Shown: positions 34,790-43,981 of the stretch, piece after piece
Layout: every line of letters starts with the position of its first letter
Numbering within the stretch: position 1 is the first letter of the stretch
Made by a program: the position numbers and the translations under genes
NCBI GenBank assembly: GCA_023411645.1
Contig: JAEYON010000055.1
Span: 1-64,000, forward strand
DNA length: 64,000 bases
DNA from: Bacillota bacterium
Lineage (GTDB): Bacteria > Bacillota > Clostridia > Acetivibrionales > DTU013
Direction: 5' to 3'
Notes under the pieces: generated by a model
Databases searched by the model: none
Told to the model about the DNA's origin: nothing
What the model saw: the letters and a program-made list of their open reading frames with translations, nothing else

Positions 34790-36301
34790 ATGAAAAACTG
34801 CTCATTGCAGATGAAGGACATTGTAAAATCGTATAATGGTGTTACGGTATTAAAGGGTGTCAGTCTCAATGTGCGACAGGGCGAAATCCACGCACTGTTA
34901 GGCGAAAACGGGGCGGGCAAGACGACATTAATGAATATTCTGGGCGGAGTTATTCCTAAGGACTCCGGCAATATTGTTCTGTTTGGAAATGATGTGAAGA
35001 TTTCTTCACCGGCAGAATCACAGGCGCTTGGAATAGCATTTATTCACCAGGAGTTGAATGTGGTAAATGACCTGACGGTTTATGAAAATATGTTCCTGGG
35101 CCGCGAGATTTATACAAAATCAGGTTTTCTTGATGCAAAGAAGATGTGTGCGGAAACTACAAGGGTGTTTGAAAAAATGCGTGTTTCCATTGATCCAAAG
35201 AGGATGATGAGAGACCTGGAAACATCGTATAAGCAGGTAGTTGAGATAGCTAAAGCATTGCTGATGGAAGCAAAGCTCATCATAATGGATGAGCCGACCA
35301 CCTCATTAACGCAGAAAGAAATTGATAATATATTCTCAATTATACGTAATTTGACGGTAGAACATGACGTAACAGTAATTTTTATCTCGCATAAGCTAGG
35401 TGAGGTTGTTGACTTTTGTGACAGTTATACGGTTCTGCGAAATGGTGAAAATGTATCGTCCGGCAGTATTGTGAAGGAGGATGGCACAAAGATCAGTCAA
35501 ACGGATATTGCTCGTATGATGGTTGGTCGTGATGTGCTCAGCCATCAGGTTTATGAGGAGCATCCGGTGGGGGATACCCTTTTGGAGGTCCGGGATCTGA
35601 CGGTAGAAAATTGTGTTAAAGGCGTCAGCTTTCAATTAAGAGAAGGAGAGATCCTTGGTGTGACCGGATTGCTCGGAGATGGCAAGGATGAGATGGTACG
35701 AGCCATATTCGGCGATTTGCAGTATACAGGTAATATATATAAGCGCGGGAAAGAACTAAAGGTGAAACATCCCGTACACGCAAAAAAAATGGGAATAGGC
35801 TTTGTGCCGCCAAACCGAAAGGAAAATGCAATTATTAAGGACTTATCAATCCAGGATAATATTAATATTACGTCGCTGGAGAAGTGCTACGGTTATTGCG
35901 GACTTAGCAGCAAAAAAGAGCGGTCGATTGCAATAGAATATTGCGACAAGCTGCAAATAAAAATCGGACAGCTGATTCATAAAATCACCAGTCTGTCAGG
36001 CGGTAACCAGCAGAAAGTAGTGCTGTCCAAATGGCTCAATGCGAACCCGGATATCATGATTATGTCCAATCCGACGCAAGGTGTTGACGTTGGCGCAAAG
36101 AATGAGATTTATTCTTCAATCATGAAGCTTGCGAAACAAAAGATTGGTATCATTGTTACATCCGGAGAGGCGCAGGAAATTATTAAGTTATGTGATCGCG
36201 TACTTGTTATGTATCATGGCGAGCTGCGCGGTGAATTGAAGCGTGAACAGCTTACAGAAGAGAACATTATGATTCTGTCCACAGGTGGCAGCTTAAACTG
36301 A
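34790..36301 (+). CDS. sugar ABC transporter ATP-binding protein (RbsA/MglA type)
   Basis: About 503 residues with two fused nucleotide-binding domains. The first has Walker A GENGAGKTT and Walker B LIIMDEPT; its signature is degenerate, with DLETSYKQ. The second has a degenerate Walker A (GLLGDGKDE) but a normal LSGGNQQKV signature, as is usual in this CUT2 family. It powers import of the sugar caught by the lipoprotein. ATG 34790 follows GAGGATA; an ATG 15 bases earlier overlaps that site. A 128-base gap from the lipoprotein gene contains GAGACGGC / GCCGTCTC at about 34690-34712, a hairpin. Confidence 0.92.
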   Translation: MKNCSLQMKDIVKSYNGVTVLKGVSLNVRQGEIHALLGENGAGKTTLMNILGGVIPKDSGNIVLFGNDVKISSPAESQALGIAFIHQELNVVNDLTVYENMFLGREIYTKSGFLDAKKMCAETTRVFEKMRVSIDPKRMMRDLETSYKQVVEIAKALLMEAKLIIMDEPTTSLTQKEIDNIFSIIRNLTVEHDVTVIFISHKLGEVVDFCDSYTVLRNGENVSSGSIVKEDGTKISQTDIARMMVGRDVLSHQVYEEHPVGDTLLEVRDLTVENCVKGVSFQLREGEILGVTGLLGDGKDEMVRAIFGDLQYTGNIYKRGKELKVKHPVHAKKMGIGFVPPNRKENAIIKDLSIQDNINITSLEKCYGYCGLSSKKERSIAIEYCDKLQIKIGQLIHKITSLSGGNQQKVVLSKWLNANPDIMIMSNPTQGVDVGAKNEIYSSIMKLAKQKIGIIVTSGEAQEIIKLCDRVLVMYHGELRGELKREQLTEENIMILSTGGSLN

Positions 36302-36319
36302 TATATAGGAGAATGAAAA

Positions 36320-37297
36320 ATGCCTACTAAAACATCAAATCAGAGGTTAGCTTCTCTGAAACAATTTGCAAGTGAGAACAGCATCGTATTGATTGTCATT
36401 GCGATGATTATCGCGGCTACAGCTGCTGAAGGAACACAGTTTTTGTCGCTGCAGAACTTCATGAACATTTTGCGCAATCATGCTGTTATAGGCATTATTG
36501 CTTTAGGTATGGCGTTTGTAATCATATCGGGTAATATTGACTTATCAGTAGGCGCCCAGATGGTTGCTGTCGCCGCGCTTACAGTATCATTTATTAATAA
36601 GACCGGCAATGTGCCCGTTGGTATTCTGATTGCAGTGGTATCCAGCTGCACTATGTCTACAATTACCGGTATCATTGTTACAAAAGGCCATGTTCCTTCT
36701 TTTATCGTGACACTGGGTATGCAGTATATTTATCGCTCATTGAGCATGTTCTTTATGCAGGGCGGAGGATTTTACCTGGATAAGGTTAAGGCTCCATTTT
36801 ACACGCAGATATCCAATTATATGGTATTTGGGAAAATACCTATGCCTGTTATCTACTTTTTGCTGGTATTTGCAGCTTTATGGTTCGTTTCTAAATATAC
36901 TCGTCTGGGACGCCATATCTACGCAACGGGATCGAATGAGAAGGCAACACGTCTTTCAGGCATAAATACGGATAAAATCAAGATTCTGTCATTTACCTTA
37001 TTGGGACTTGCTATAGCCATTGCTGCAGTAATCGAAAGCTCGCGCATGGGCTCGATCAACTCTACTTCTTCCGGTAATGCATACGAGCTGAACGCTATTG
37101 CAATGACTGTAATCGGCGGAATCTCAATGCAGGGTGGTAAAGGAAAGATCTCAGGCGCACTGTTTGGCATGCTGATCCTCGGTATAATCAACAACATGAT
37201 CACGCTGCTCGGTGTCAATGTATACCTGATCAATGCCTTTAAAGGCTTGATAATCATTGGTGCCGTATTGCTTCAGCGAAAGGATAGAGACCTTTAA
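36320..37297 (+). CDS. sugar ABC transporter permease (RbsC type)
   Basis: A 325-residue permease with about ten membrane helices. The segment GNIDLSVGA and GTNEKAT-like GSNEKATRLSG loop are hallmarks of the ribose permease family, the latter contacting the ATPase. It completes the importer of 33645-37297. AGGAG lies before the ATG, 18 bases after the ATPase stop. Confidence 0.92.
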   Translation: MPTKTSNQRLASLKQFASENSIVLIVIAMIIAATAAEGTQFLSLQNFMNILRNHAVIGIIALGMAFVIISGNIDLSVGAQMVAVAALTVSFINKTGNVPVGILIAVVSSCTMSTITGIIVTKGHVPSFIVTLGMQYIYRSLSMFFMQGGGFYLDKVKAPFYTQISNYMVFGKIPMPVIYFLLVFAALWFVSKYTRLGRHIYATGSNEKATRLSGINTDKIKILSFTLLGLAIAIAAVIESSRMGSINSTSSGNAYELNAIAMTVIGGISMQGGKGKISGALFGMLILGIINNMITLLGVNVYLINAFKGLIIIGAVLLQRKDRDL

Positions 37298-37364
37298 TAA
37301 ATAATGTATATAGTTTTGAAAGTTGTGAAGCATATAAAATAAATATTATTGGAGGGTTACTATC

Positions 37365-38222
37365 ATGAAGATCGGCATTGACAGCTATTGTTTTCACAGA
37401 CTGTTCGGAGAAGTTTATGATTTTCAGGAAAAACCTGAAAAGCTTTGGACAGTAGAGGACCTGCTTGATTTTGCAAAGAGACTGGATGTAGATGGCGTAT
37501 CACTGGAAACCTGTTTTCTTCCGAGCCTCGATGACGGATACCTTAAGGAATTGGGTGCAAAGATTAAAGGAATGGGCTTTGATACCGTATTCGCATGGGG
37601 CCATCCCAATGGACTGGAACGCGGGCTGAATCCTGATGCTTTTGAAGAAATGAAAACCCTGATACCTAAAACTCGTCTGCTTGGAACAGATGTTATGCGA
37701 ATCACAGGATCCGCATTTGACTGGCGTCATGAAAATCACCGTGATCATATCGCCCGCCTTGTTCCAATGTATAAAGAGGCGGCAAAGATTGCAGAGGCTA
37801 ATGGTGTAAGACTTGCGACAGAGAACCATATCGACTTTACAGCCGATGAAATGCTCGAGATGATCCAGGCAGTCAATTCCCCGAATTTTGGTATCAACTT
37901 TGATACCGGGAACTTCCTTCGTCTGTTGGATGATCCGATAGCGGGAATGGAAAAGCTTGCTCCATATGTATTCTCAACCCACATTAAGGACTTGAAGATG
38001 CATCCTACTGCAAAACCGACTGATTGGTATTTCTTCTGTGGAGTTCCTGTAGGCTTTGGGCTTGTAAACAATTACAAACTGGCCGAAATCCTTAGTAAAG
38101 CCGGTTATAAAGGCTTCCTTGCGGTTGAGATCGACGCTCCCGCTCCCGAGTGGCTGAACATGGAGGAAGAAGCAGTTGCAGTGAGTGTCAAGAATCTCAA
38201 GAAAATTGGCGCCAAATTTTAA
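37365..38222 (+). CDS. sugar phosphate isomerase/epimerase-like TIM-barrel protein
   Basis: A 285-residue barrel of the AP endonuclease 2 superfamily, starting MKIGIDSYCFH. Candidate metal ligands are VSLETC, ATENHIDF, NFDTGN, STHIKD and VEIDAP. This superfamily includes isomerases, inosose dehydratases, oxo-isoapionate decarboxylases and the lyase subunits of keto-glycoside cleavage systems, so the reaction is open. It lies right after the importer and 65 bases before a Gfo/Idh dehydrogenase, a frequent partnership. GGAGGG before the ATG. Confidence 0.82.
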   Translation: MKIGIDSYCFHRLFGEVYDFQEKPEKLWTVEDLLDFAKRLDVDGVSLETCFLPSLDDGYLKELGAKIKGMGFDTVFAWGHPNGLERGLNPDAFEEMKTLIPKTRLLGTDVMRITGSAFDWRHENHRDHIARLVPMYKEAAKIAEANGVRLATENHIDFTADEMLEMIQAVNSPNFGINFDTGNFLRLLDDPIAGMEKLAPYVFSTHIKDLKMHPTAKPTDWYFFCGVPVGFGLVNNYKLAEILSKAGYKGFLAVEIDAPAPEWLNMEEEAVAVSVKNLKKIGAKF

Positions 38223-38287
38223 TAGGGATCTGCCGACCCTTATCCGATAGCGGAAGAAAAATGATGATTGTTACGAGGGAAAAAGAT

Positions 38288-39460
38288 ATGAAAAAGAAGA
38301 AACTGAATGTCGCCATGATTGGCGGCGGTTTTATGGGTAAGGCCCACAGCAACGCGTGGAAGCGCGTGAGTGAATTCTTTGATGCGGACTTTCAGCCGGT
38401 CCTGAAGGTCATAGCTGGTAACAAAACCCGGTTGGAGGATTTTGCAGAACGTTGGGGCTATGAAGAAGTCACATACGACTGGAAAACCGTCATGGAACGG
38501 GATGACATTGATATTGTTGATATTGGCACACCGACCTTCGAACACAAGGAAATGGTGATTGCAGCGGCAAAGGCAGGTAAACATATTGTTTGCGAAAAAC
38601 CTTTTACCATCACCTATGCCGATGCTCTTGAAATGGTCGCAGCAGTTGAAAAGGCCGGTGTTGTCCATTATTTGAATCACAACTATCGCAGAGCACCCGC
38701 TGTCTCATATGCAAAAAAGCTTATTGACGAAGGCAGAATTGGTACAGTATACCACTGGCGCGGTGCTTATCTTCAGGATTGGATTACGGATCCCAATTTC
38801 CCGCTATCCTGGCAATTGCGTAAGGAATATGCCGGAGGAGGACCATTATTCGATCTGACATCCCACGCGGTGGATCTGGCACGTTTTTTGATCGGAGAGC
38901 CTGAAGCAGTAACGGCCGTTAATAAAACGTTCATCAAACAGCGTCCGCTTCCCGGAGTTGGTGCAACAGCATTTACTTCAGGCACAGGCGTCAGCAAGAC
39001 TGAAATGGGTAATGTGGAAGTAGATGATGCATCCTTTGCGATAACGGAGTTCAAAAACGGTGCGTTGGGCAGCATTGAATCCTCTCGTTTTGCTGTTGGC
39101 AGGAAGAATTACAATGAATTTGAAGTGTATGGCAGCAAGGGAGCATTGAAGTTTAACCTTGAGCGTATGAATGAGCTTGAATTCTTTGATTTCACGGAAC
39201 CTGGCGCAGAACAGGGTTACCGCCGTATACTGGTTACTGAGAGCGATCATCCTTACTTATCCGCTTGGTGGCCGTCAGGTCATATCATAGGGTACGAGCA
39301 TACGTTTGTTAATGCCTTCTATGATTTCCTTGAAGCAATCGCCGGCAAGGATAACATCAAGCCTGATTTTAATGATGGCGCTCAGATTATTCGTATACTC
39401 GAAGCAATTAAAAAATCTAGTGATGAAGGCCGCAGAGTTCGTATAGAAGAAATCCAATAA
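38288..39460 (+). CDS. Gfo/Idh/MocA-family oxidoreductase, long form
   Basis: About 390 residues, longer than the gene at 29160. The Rossmann loop is MIGGGFMGKAHS, the catalytic lysine motif CEKPFT, and FDLTSHAVDLARF contains the active-site His/Asp pattern. Length and motif order fit the group that oxidises glycosides or anhydrosugars at C3, but inositol dehydrogenases are similar. ATG 38288 follows GAGGGAAAAAG; an upstream extension would overlap the preceding gene. It ends the importer operon and is followed by a hairpin. Confidence 0.88.
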   Translation: MKKKKLNVAMIGGGFMGKAHSNAWKRVSEFFDADFQPVLKVIAGNKTRLEDFAERWGYEEVTYDWKTVMERDDIDIVDIGTPTFEHKEMVIAAAKAGKHIVCEKPFTITYADALEMVAAVEKAGVVHYLNHNYRRAPAVSYAKKLIDEGRIGTVYHWRGAYLQDWITDPNFPLSWQLRKEYAGGGPLFDLTSHAVDLARFLIGEPEAVTAVNKTFIKQRPLPGVGATAFTSGTGVSKTEMGNVEVDDASFAITEFKNGALGSIESSRFAVGRKNYNEFEVYGSKGALKFNLERMNELEFFDFTEPGAEQGYRRILVTESDHPYLSAWWPSGHIIGYEHTFVNAFYDFLEAIAGKDNIKPDFNDGAQIIRILEAIKKSSDEGRRVRIEEIQ

Positions 39461-39476
39461 GAAATGGTACTTAACT

Positions 39477-39512
39477 GGGAGGTGTGTCATTATGCACCTC
39501 CCAATTATTTAT
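39477..39512 (+). terminator. hairpin terminator of the importer operon
   Basis: GGGAGGTG / CACCTCCC with a 10-base loop, followed by AATTATTTATT, only partly T-rich. It ends the operon that began at 32734. Confidence 0.6.
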
Positions 39513-39518
39513 TAATGG

Positions 39519-39600
39519 CCATTTGCGAAGCAAATCCAGTTGCAATTGAAGGACTCGATGCTCAGGATGCATGAGCGGGCAGATGACGTAGTCATCAGCC
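39519..39600 (+). other. structured leader before the chemoreceptor gene
   Basis: Two hairpins are visible: ATTTGC-GAA-GCAAAT and GATGAC-GTA-GTCATC, the latter flanked by GGC and GCC. I do not recognise a known riboswitch here. They lie about 80 to 160 bases before the chemoreceptor start. Confidence 0.4.
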
Positions 39601-39679
39601 AGCCCCGAGGCGTTAATTAATTGTAGATTTACAATGATACACAAGACTCATGGTTGAAATTACTCAGGAGGGAGTCTAA

Positions 39680-41425
39680 ATGAATCGGATAAAAATATTG
39701 GAGTACATACAAAAGAAAGCTGTACAAAGGAAAGCTGCACATAAGAAAGGGTTGTCTCTGAGGATTAAGCTGATATCCGGTTATTTGATGATAGCGCTTG
39801 TTATGGGAGCGGTCGGGATTATCGGACAGTTTATAATACTTGGATCAATGGAAAAATTAGACAATATGGTTGAGACGACTATTATTGGAAATACCATAAT
39901 TTCTGACATGGATATCATAATAAACAATACGGAGGGCTTTCTTTCAGAAAGAAAAGAGGAGCAGAAAGTTATTATAACAGACGCTCTTGATACCATAAAT
40001 AATAATATTGCCAGGCTTTCCGACTGGACAACTGATGAAAAGTCCTTAAAATCACTGGATTCTATAAAAAGCATGATTACCCAGATCACAGAAAACGTGA
40101 ATAAAATTTTGTCCATAAAGGATGGAGATGCGGTAGATGAGTACAGCGCTGCCGGGGTTGCAATCTCGAGAATGAGTCTGTTCTTAAAAACGGAAGTGAA
40201 CGCTTACACTTCTACAGAATTGACCGTTCAAAAGACCGTCCGCGAGGATATATCGAAAATTGTTGCCCGAACGCAAGTAGTTATACCCGTTCTCTATATT
40301 CTGATTGCAATCGGAGCGGCCGTCATTGGTACAATCTATATCAGCAGTGTGACAAGGACCATTCGTCAGATTGCCGATGATGCCAGTCGAATTGCCGATG
40401 GTGATCTTACGGTGCCGGTAATTCAATTGAAAAGAAAAGACGACCTTCAGGTTTTGGCGAAAGCATTTGACCATATGCAGACGAATCTGAAGGATATAAT
40501 AAAGAAAATCAGTGTGCTGGCCGGGGAAGTGTCTTCTTCAGCCGAAATCCTTAAGCTAGGTTCCGAGCAGAACTCAAAGGCAATCGAGCAGGTAGCTGCT
40601 TCGATTCAGGATGTGACGACAGGAGCTTCTGAGCAGTCCGAGAAGGCACAAAACTCGGGTAATGTTATGAAGGACCTTGTTGATCGTATTCAGGAGATGT
40701 CGAACGACACTGATGTGGCGGCGGTTTCATCCGAACAGGCCAGCAACGTGGCACAAATCGGCAATGAAAAGGTGAGGCATCTAATATCACAGGTTTCGAC
40801 GATTCGGGACCAGTTATTGAAAACATCTGATTCTACAAACGAATTGAACATAAAGACCGGGAGAATTGGCCAAATACTTGAGACCATTGCTTCTATCGCA
40901 AGCCAAACCAATCTCCTTGCACTTAATGCGGCTATTGAGGCTGCAAGAGCCGGTGAGCACGGCCGCGGGTTTGCTGTAGTTGCTGAAGAGATACGTAAGC
41001 TTGCAGAAGCCTCAAAGCGTTCAACAGAGGAAATCACAGGCATGCTCAACGAGATCCGTGCGCAGACAAGAGATGTTTCTTTAAGTATGACAAACGGGAT
41101 ATCTGCAGTGAACACAGGCAAAGAAATGGCAGAAGAATCTGTGGAGAGTTTTAATGCGATTGTATCCACCAGTCTGGAATCAGGCAGTCGTATTTCATCT
41201 ATTGCGGATAAAATAAAAGATATGATAAATCAAATAGGAAGGGTTTCCGAGCTGAGTCAGGATATCGCCGAGATATCCGGTCAGACGATGAACGGAACCG
41301 TTGAAGTGGCCGCAGTTATTGAAGAGCAAACGGCAAACCAGCAGGAGGTGTATGCTTCCGCAGCACATCTGTCTGAGCTGTCAATGGATCTGAAGAAAAT
41401 GATAGGGATGTTCAAAACAAATTAA
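39680..41425 (+). CDS. methyl-accepting chemotaxis protein
   Basis: A 581-residue receptor. Two membrane helices (about residues 28-50 and 195-217) enclose a helical extracytoplasmic sensor of about 145 residues. A HAMP domain follows, then the long coiled-coil signalling domain with the conserved hairpin tip SQTNLLALNAAIEAARAGEH and VVAEEIRKLAE. It would report on a sugar or other attractant to CheA/CheW. GGAGGG precedes the ATG. Position right after the importer operon suggests a shared ligand, which is inference. Confidence 0.92.
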   Translation: MNRIKILEYIQKKAVQRKAAHKKGLSLRIKLISGYLMIALVMGAVGIIGQFIILGSMEKLDNMVETTIIGNTIISDMDIIINNTEGFLSERKEEQKVIITDALDTINNNIARLSDWTTDEKSLKSLDSIKSMITQITENVNKILSIKDGDAVDEYSAAGVAISRMSLFLKTEVNAYTSTELTVQKTVREDISKIVARTQVVIPVLYILIAIGAAVIGTIYISSVTRTIRQIADDASRIADGDLTVPVIQLKRKDDLQVLAKAFDHMQTNLKDIIKKISVLAGEVSSSAEILKLGSEQNSKAIEQVAASIQDVTTGASEQSEKAQNSGNVMKDLVDRIQEMSNDTDVAAVSSEQASNVAQIGNEKVRHLISQVSTIRDQLLKTSDSTNELNIKTGRIGQILETIASIASQTNLLALNAAIEAARAGEHGRGFAVVAEEIRKLAEASKRSTEEITGMLNEIRAQTRDVSLSMTNGISAVNTGKEMAEESVESFNAIVSTSLESGSRISSIADKIKDMINQIGRVSELSQDIAEISGQTMNGTVEVAAVIEEQTANQQEVYASAAHLSELSMDLKKMIGMFKTN

Positions 41426-41468
41426 TTGCTACTTTTTATAATTAATAAGGGCCTGGAGAGATATTTAA

Positions 41469-42680
41469 ATGAAAACAAAATTGAGTATGGAATATCGTCT
41501 GTTTGCAGTACTTAGTTTCTGTGCATTTATTGTGTATGCGTTTTATGTTAATTCGTTTGGAACAAACGCCGGCATTATGATGGATTTCTTCCGGATGACT
41601 GAAAGCAGGCAAGGCTTTGTTATAACCATCCAGTCCATTGGCGGCATCGTTACAGCGATATGGCTTTCTCTCTTCGGTGAGAGGTACAACAAGATCCGTG
41701 TGATCGCAGCCTGTCTTGCTCTATTGGCGGCAGGCAGTTTGTTGATCGGATGTATTCCTGCCTGGCTGTCTGGCGGCGGAGGTTATTTTCTTCTATTGTT
41801 GTTTGTTATCCTCGCGGGAGTAGGGTATACGGGCATCGATGTCATGATGAACGGGGTCATAATGGAGACTTACCCTGACAACAAGGATACCTTGTTACCG
41901 ACTGCTCATGCGTTTTTCAGTACTGGTGCAATGGTCGCTCCGATATTTGTAGCCACGCTCGTGGACACAGCGCGACCTTCTTCCTTTGCTTTGCCCTTTT
42001 TGGTTATCGGTATCATGACAGCTTTAGTATTCGTGGCATATTCAACAGTAGGACGAAGGATAATGCCCACCACTCCGTATGCGAATTTACAGGAGGTCCG
42101 AAGCCGGGTCTCTGAGAATCCCGCGGAAATATTTAAAAGTAAAAAAGCATGGTTTTTATTGCTTGCCTGCGGATTATATTTCAGTTTCCAGGTCGGATTA
42201 TCGATCTGGATGCCAACGTATTTTTTAAAGGAAAAGGGTTTTAGTTACCAATTGTCCGGGCTTGTGTCCACAATATTTTTCATGGGTGCTTTAGCGATGA
42301 GATTCTTATCTCCGATTCTTTTCAAAAGGATCTCTGTTGATAAATTTTACATTCTTACGGGCTTGCTTTCAGCAGTTTGCATGGTGGGCGCATTCATGAT
42401 CAGTACCGTATCTGTGATTACAGCGTTGGTCTTCGCCGGTGGGTTTTTCCAAGGCGCCCTAGTTGTTGCACTGGTTATCATCAGTTGTAACGAGTTTCCA
42501 ACCAGAACAGCCTCAGCCTCTGCGATCACAGTGATAGCATTTAACCTTGCCGCCATGGTTGTCCCGCTTATAATCGGAGCCATGGCAGAAAGCCGCGGCT
42601 TCAGTATTCCTATGCTGATTCTAATTGCTTGTCTGCTGTTCTCTGTATTCATAGTGTTTCTTGTTAAGCGCATTGACTAG
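41469..42680 (+). CDS. major facilitator superfamily transporter
   Basis: A 403-residue membrane protein with about 12 helices. The first loop region FGERYNKIRV resembles MFS motif A, and a long central loop separates the two six-helix halves (residues about 195-225). It may carry a sugar or other solute; the family member has no closer match I can name. It lies 43 bases after the chemoreceptor with GGAGAG before the ATG. Confidence 0.85.
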   Translation: MKTKLSMEYRLFAVLSFCAFIVYAFYVNSFGTNAGIMMDFFRMTESRQGFVITIQSIGGIVTAIWLSLFGERYNKIRVIAACLALLAAGSLLIGCIPAWLSGGGGYFLLLLFVILAGVGYTGIDVMMNGVIMETYPDNKDTLLPTAHAFFSTGAMVAPIFVATLVDTARPSSFALPFLVIGIMTALVFVAYSTVGRRIMPTTPYANLQEVRSRVSENPAEIFKSKKAWFLLLACGLYFSFQVGLSIWMPTYFLKEKGFSYQLSGLVSTIFFMGALAMRFLSPILFKRISVDKFYILTGLLSAVCMVGAFMISTVSVITALVFAGGFFQGALVVALVIISCNEFPTRTASASAITVIAFNLAAMVVPLIIGAMAESRGFSIPMLILIACLLFSVFIVFLVKRID

Positions 42681-42827
42681 CTGACAGTATGTCAAAGTAT
42701 CATAAAAAAATGGATGGATTGTTATGTACTTTATTTACAATTAATGATAACATAGATATAGTTCATTTTTGTTTATCAATATACAGACACCCTGAGAGTA
42801 TCAAGTTAAGTGCAGGGGATACTTGCT

Positions 42828-43940
42828 GTGGATATGAAAGATGCTAAAAAATCAATAAATATTTTGTGTGAGTATACTGACCGGGAGCTTGAGGCGGTCT
42901 ATTTTGCTCAGGACATATACGGGTCAAGAAAGTATCTGAAACCTCTTGTTCTTGTCTTTGGGGTACTTAATTCATTGTTTATGATTCCTGATATTTTATT
43001 TGCCGTTAATTCCGGATCTATTTATACCATTGCAATTGCCAGAGTTACAACTCTGACGATTGCTGTTCTGCTTTTCTTTTTCATCAAACGTATAGGAAGT
43101 CCTTATACCATTTCCGCAATAATCTCCGCAGGCGAACTGCTCTGCTTCGGAACATTTTTACTTGTTTTCTGGGCGTATACGGAACCTGATTTGCTGATCC
43201 AGGTATTAGGACTTATTATCAATATACTTGTGATTTTTCTCATTCCCAACCGGTGGATTTATATGTTAGGCATATCCGTGACCGGAGCTGTATGCTTTTT
43301 TCTGTCAGCGGCCGTGAAATTCGCCGAGGAACCTGATTGGAAGGCATTTTTTGCAGGTGTTGTATACACTGCCTTAGTTATTATTTTATCAGCATATTCC
43401 TCATACAGAATGAATTATTACAGCAGGATTCATTATATGCTAAATCAGGAGCTTGAAAAAATGTCCGTTTCGGATCCGCTGACAGGTTTGATAAACAAGG
43501 TGAAACTTTACGAAGAGCTCCATATGTGGATGAATTTCTCACGCAGATATAAAACACCCCTTTCACTTGTCCTTTTCGATGTCGATAATTATAAGCACAT
43601 CAATGATAAATATGGCCATGTGGTTGGTGATGAAGTAATGGTCAGGATTGTCAAAATAATTAGTGCTATGATCCGGGAAACAGATGCATTCGCGCGTTGG
43701 GGCGGAGATGAATTTTCGATTATTATGCCCCATACAGGCAGGATGCAAGCACTTGAGATCACTGAGCGGTTAAGGAGAGAAATTGCCAGTACGGATTTTC
43801 TGCCGGACTTTCAGATCACATGCAGCTTTGGCGTGGCCTCTCTCAATAGCCGCTTAGAGCAGATAGATCAATTTATTTGTGAGGCTGATAAGGCTCTGTA
43901 CAAGGCTAAGAATTTGGGCAAGAATGTTGTAATGTATTGA
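42828..43940 (+). CDS. membrane diguanylate cyclase (GGDEF)
   Basis: About 370 residues. Six hydrophobic helices (about residues 30-200) form a membrane sensor like the 5TM/7TM type. The C-terminal GGDEF domain has the intact catalytic motif RWGGDEFSI and an inhibitory RxxD site (RETD) five residues before it, so it should make cyclic di-GMP and be feedback-inhibited. Start is uncertain: GTG 42828 with AGGGG at 9 bases, or ATG 42834 slightly further, or GTG 42810 with no site. A PilZ protein at 25 kb could be a target. Confidence 0.88.
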   Translation: MDMKDAKKSINILCEYTDRELEAVYFAQDIYGSRKYLKPLVLVFGVLNSLFMIPDILFAVNSGSIYTIAIARVTTLTIAVLLFFFIKRIGSPYTISAIISAGELLCFGTFLLVFWAYTEPDLLIQVLGLIINILVIFLIPNRWIYMLGISVTGAVCFFLSAAVKFAEEPDWKAFFAGVVYTALVIILSAYSSYRMNYYSRIHYMLNQELEKMSVSDPLTGLINKVKLYEELHMWMNFSRRYKTPLSLVLFDVDNYKHINDKYGHVVGDEVMVRIVKIISAMIRETDAFARWGGDEFSIIMPHTGRMQALEITERLRREIASTDFLPDFQITCSFGVASLNSRLEQIDQFICEADKALYKAKNLGKNVVMY

Positions 43941-43981
43941 GTTATAATAACATAAAAATTACTTATTATGGAGGGACAACC

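Noticed and set aside
39519..39679. c-di-GMP riboswitch before the chemoreceptor
   Set aside because: None of the conserved bases of the known c-di-GMP aptamers could be matched by eye.
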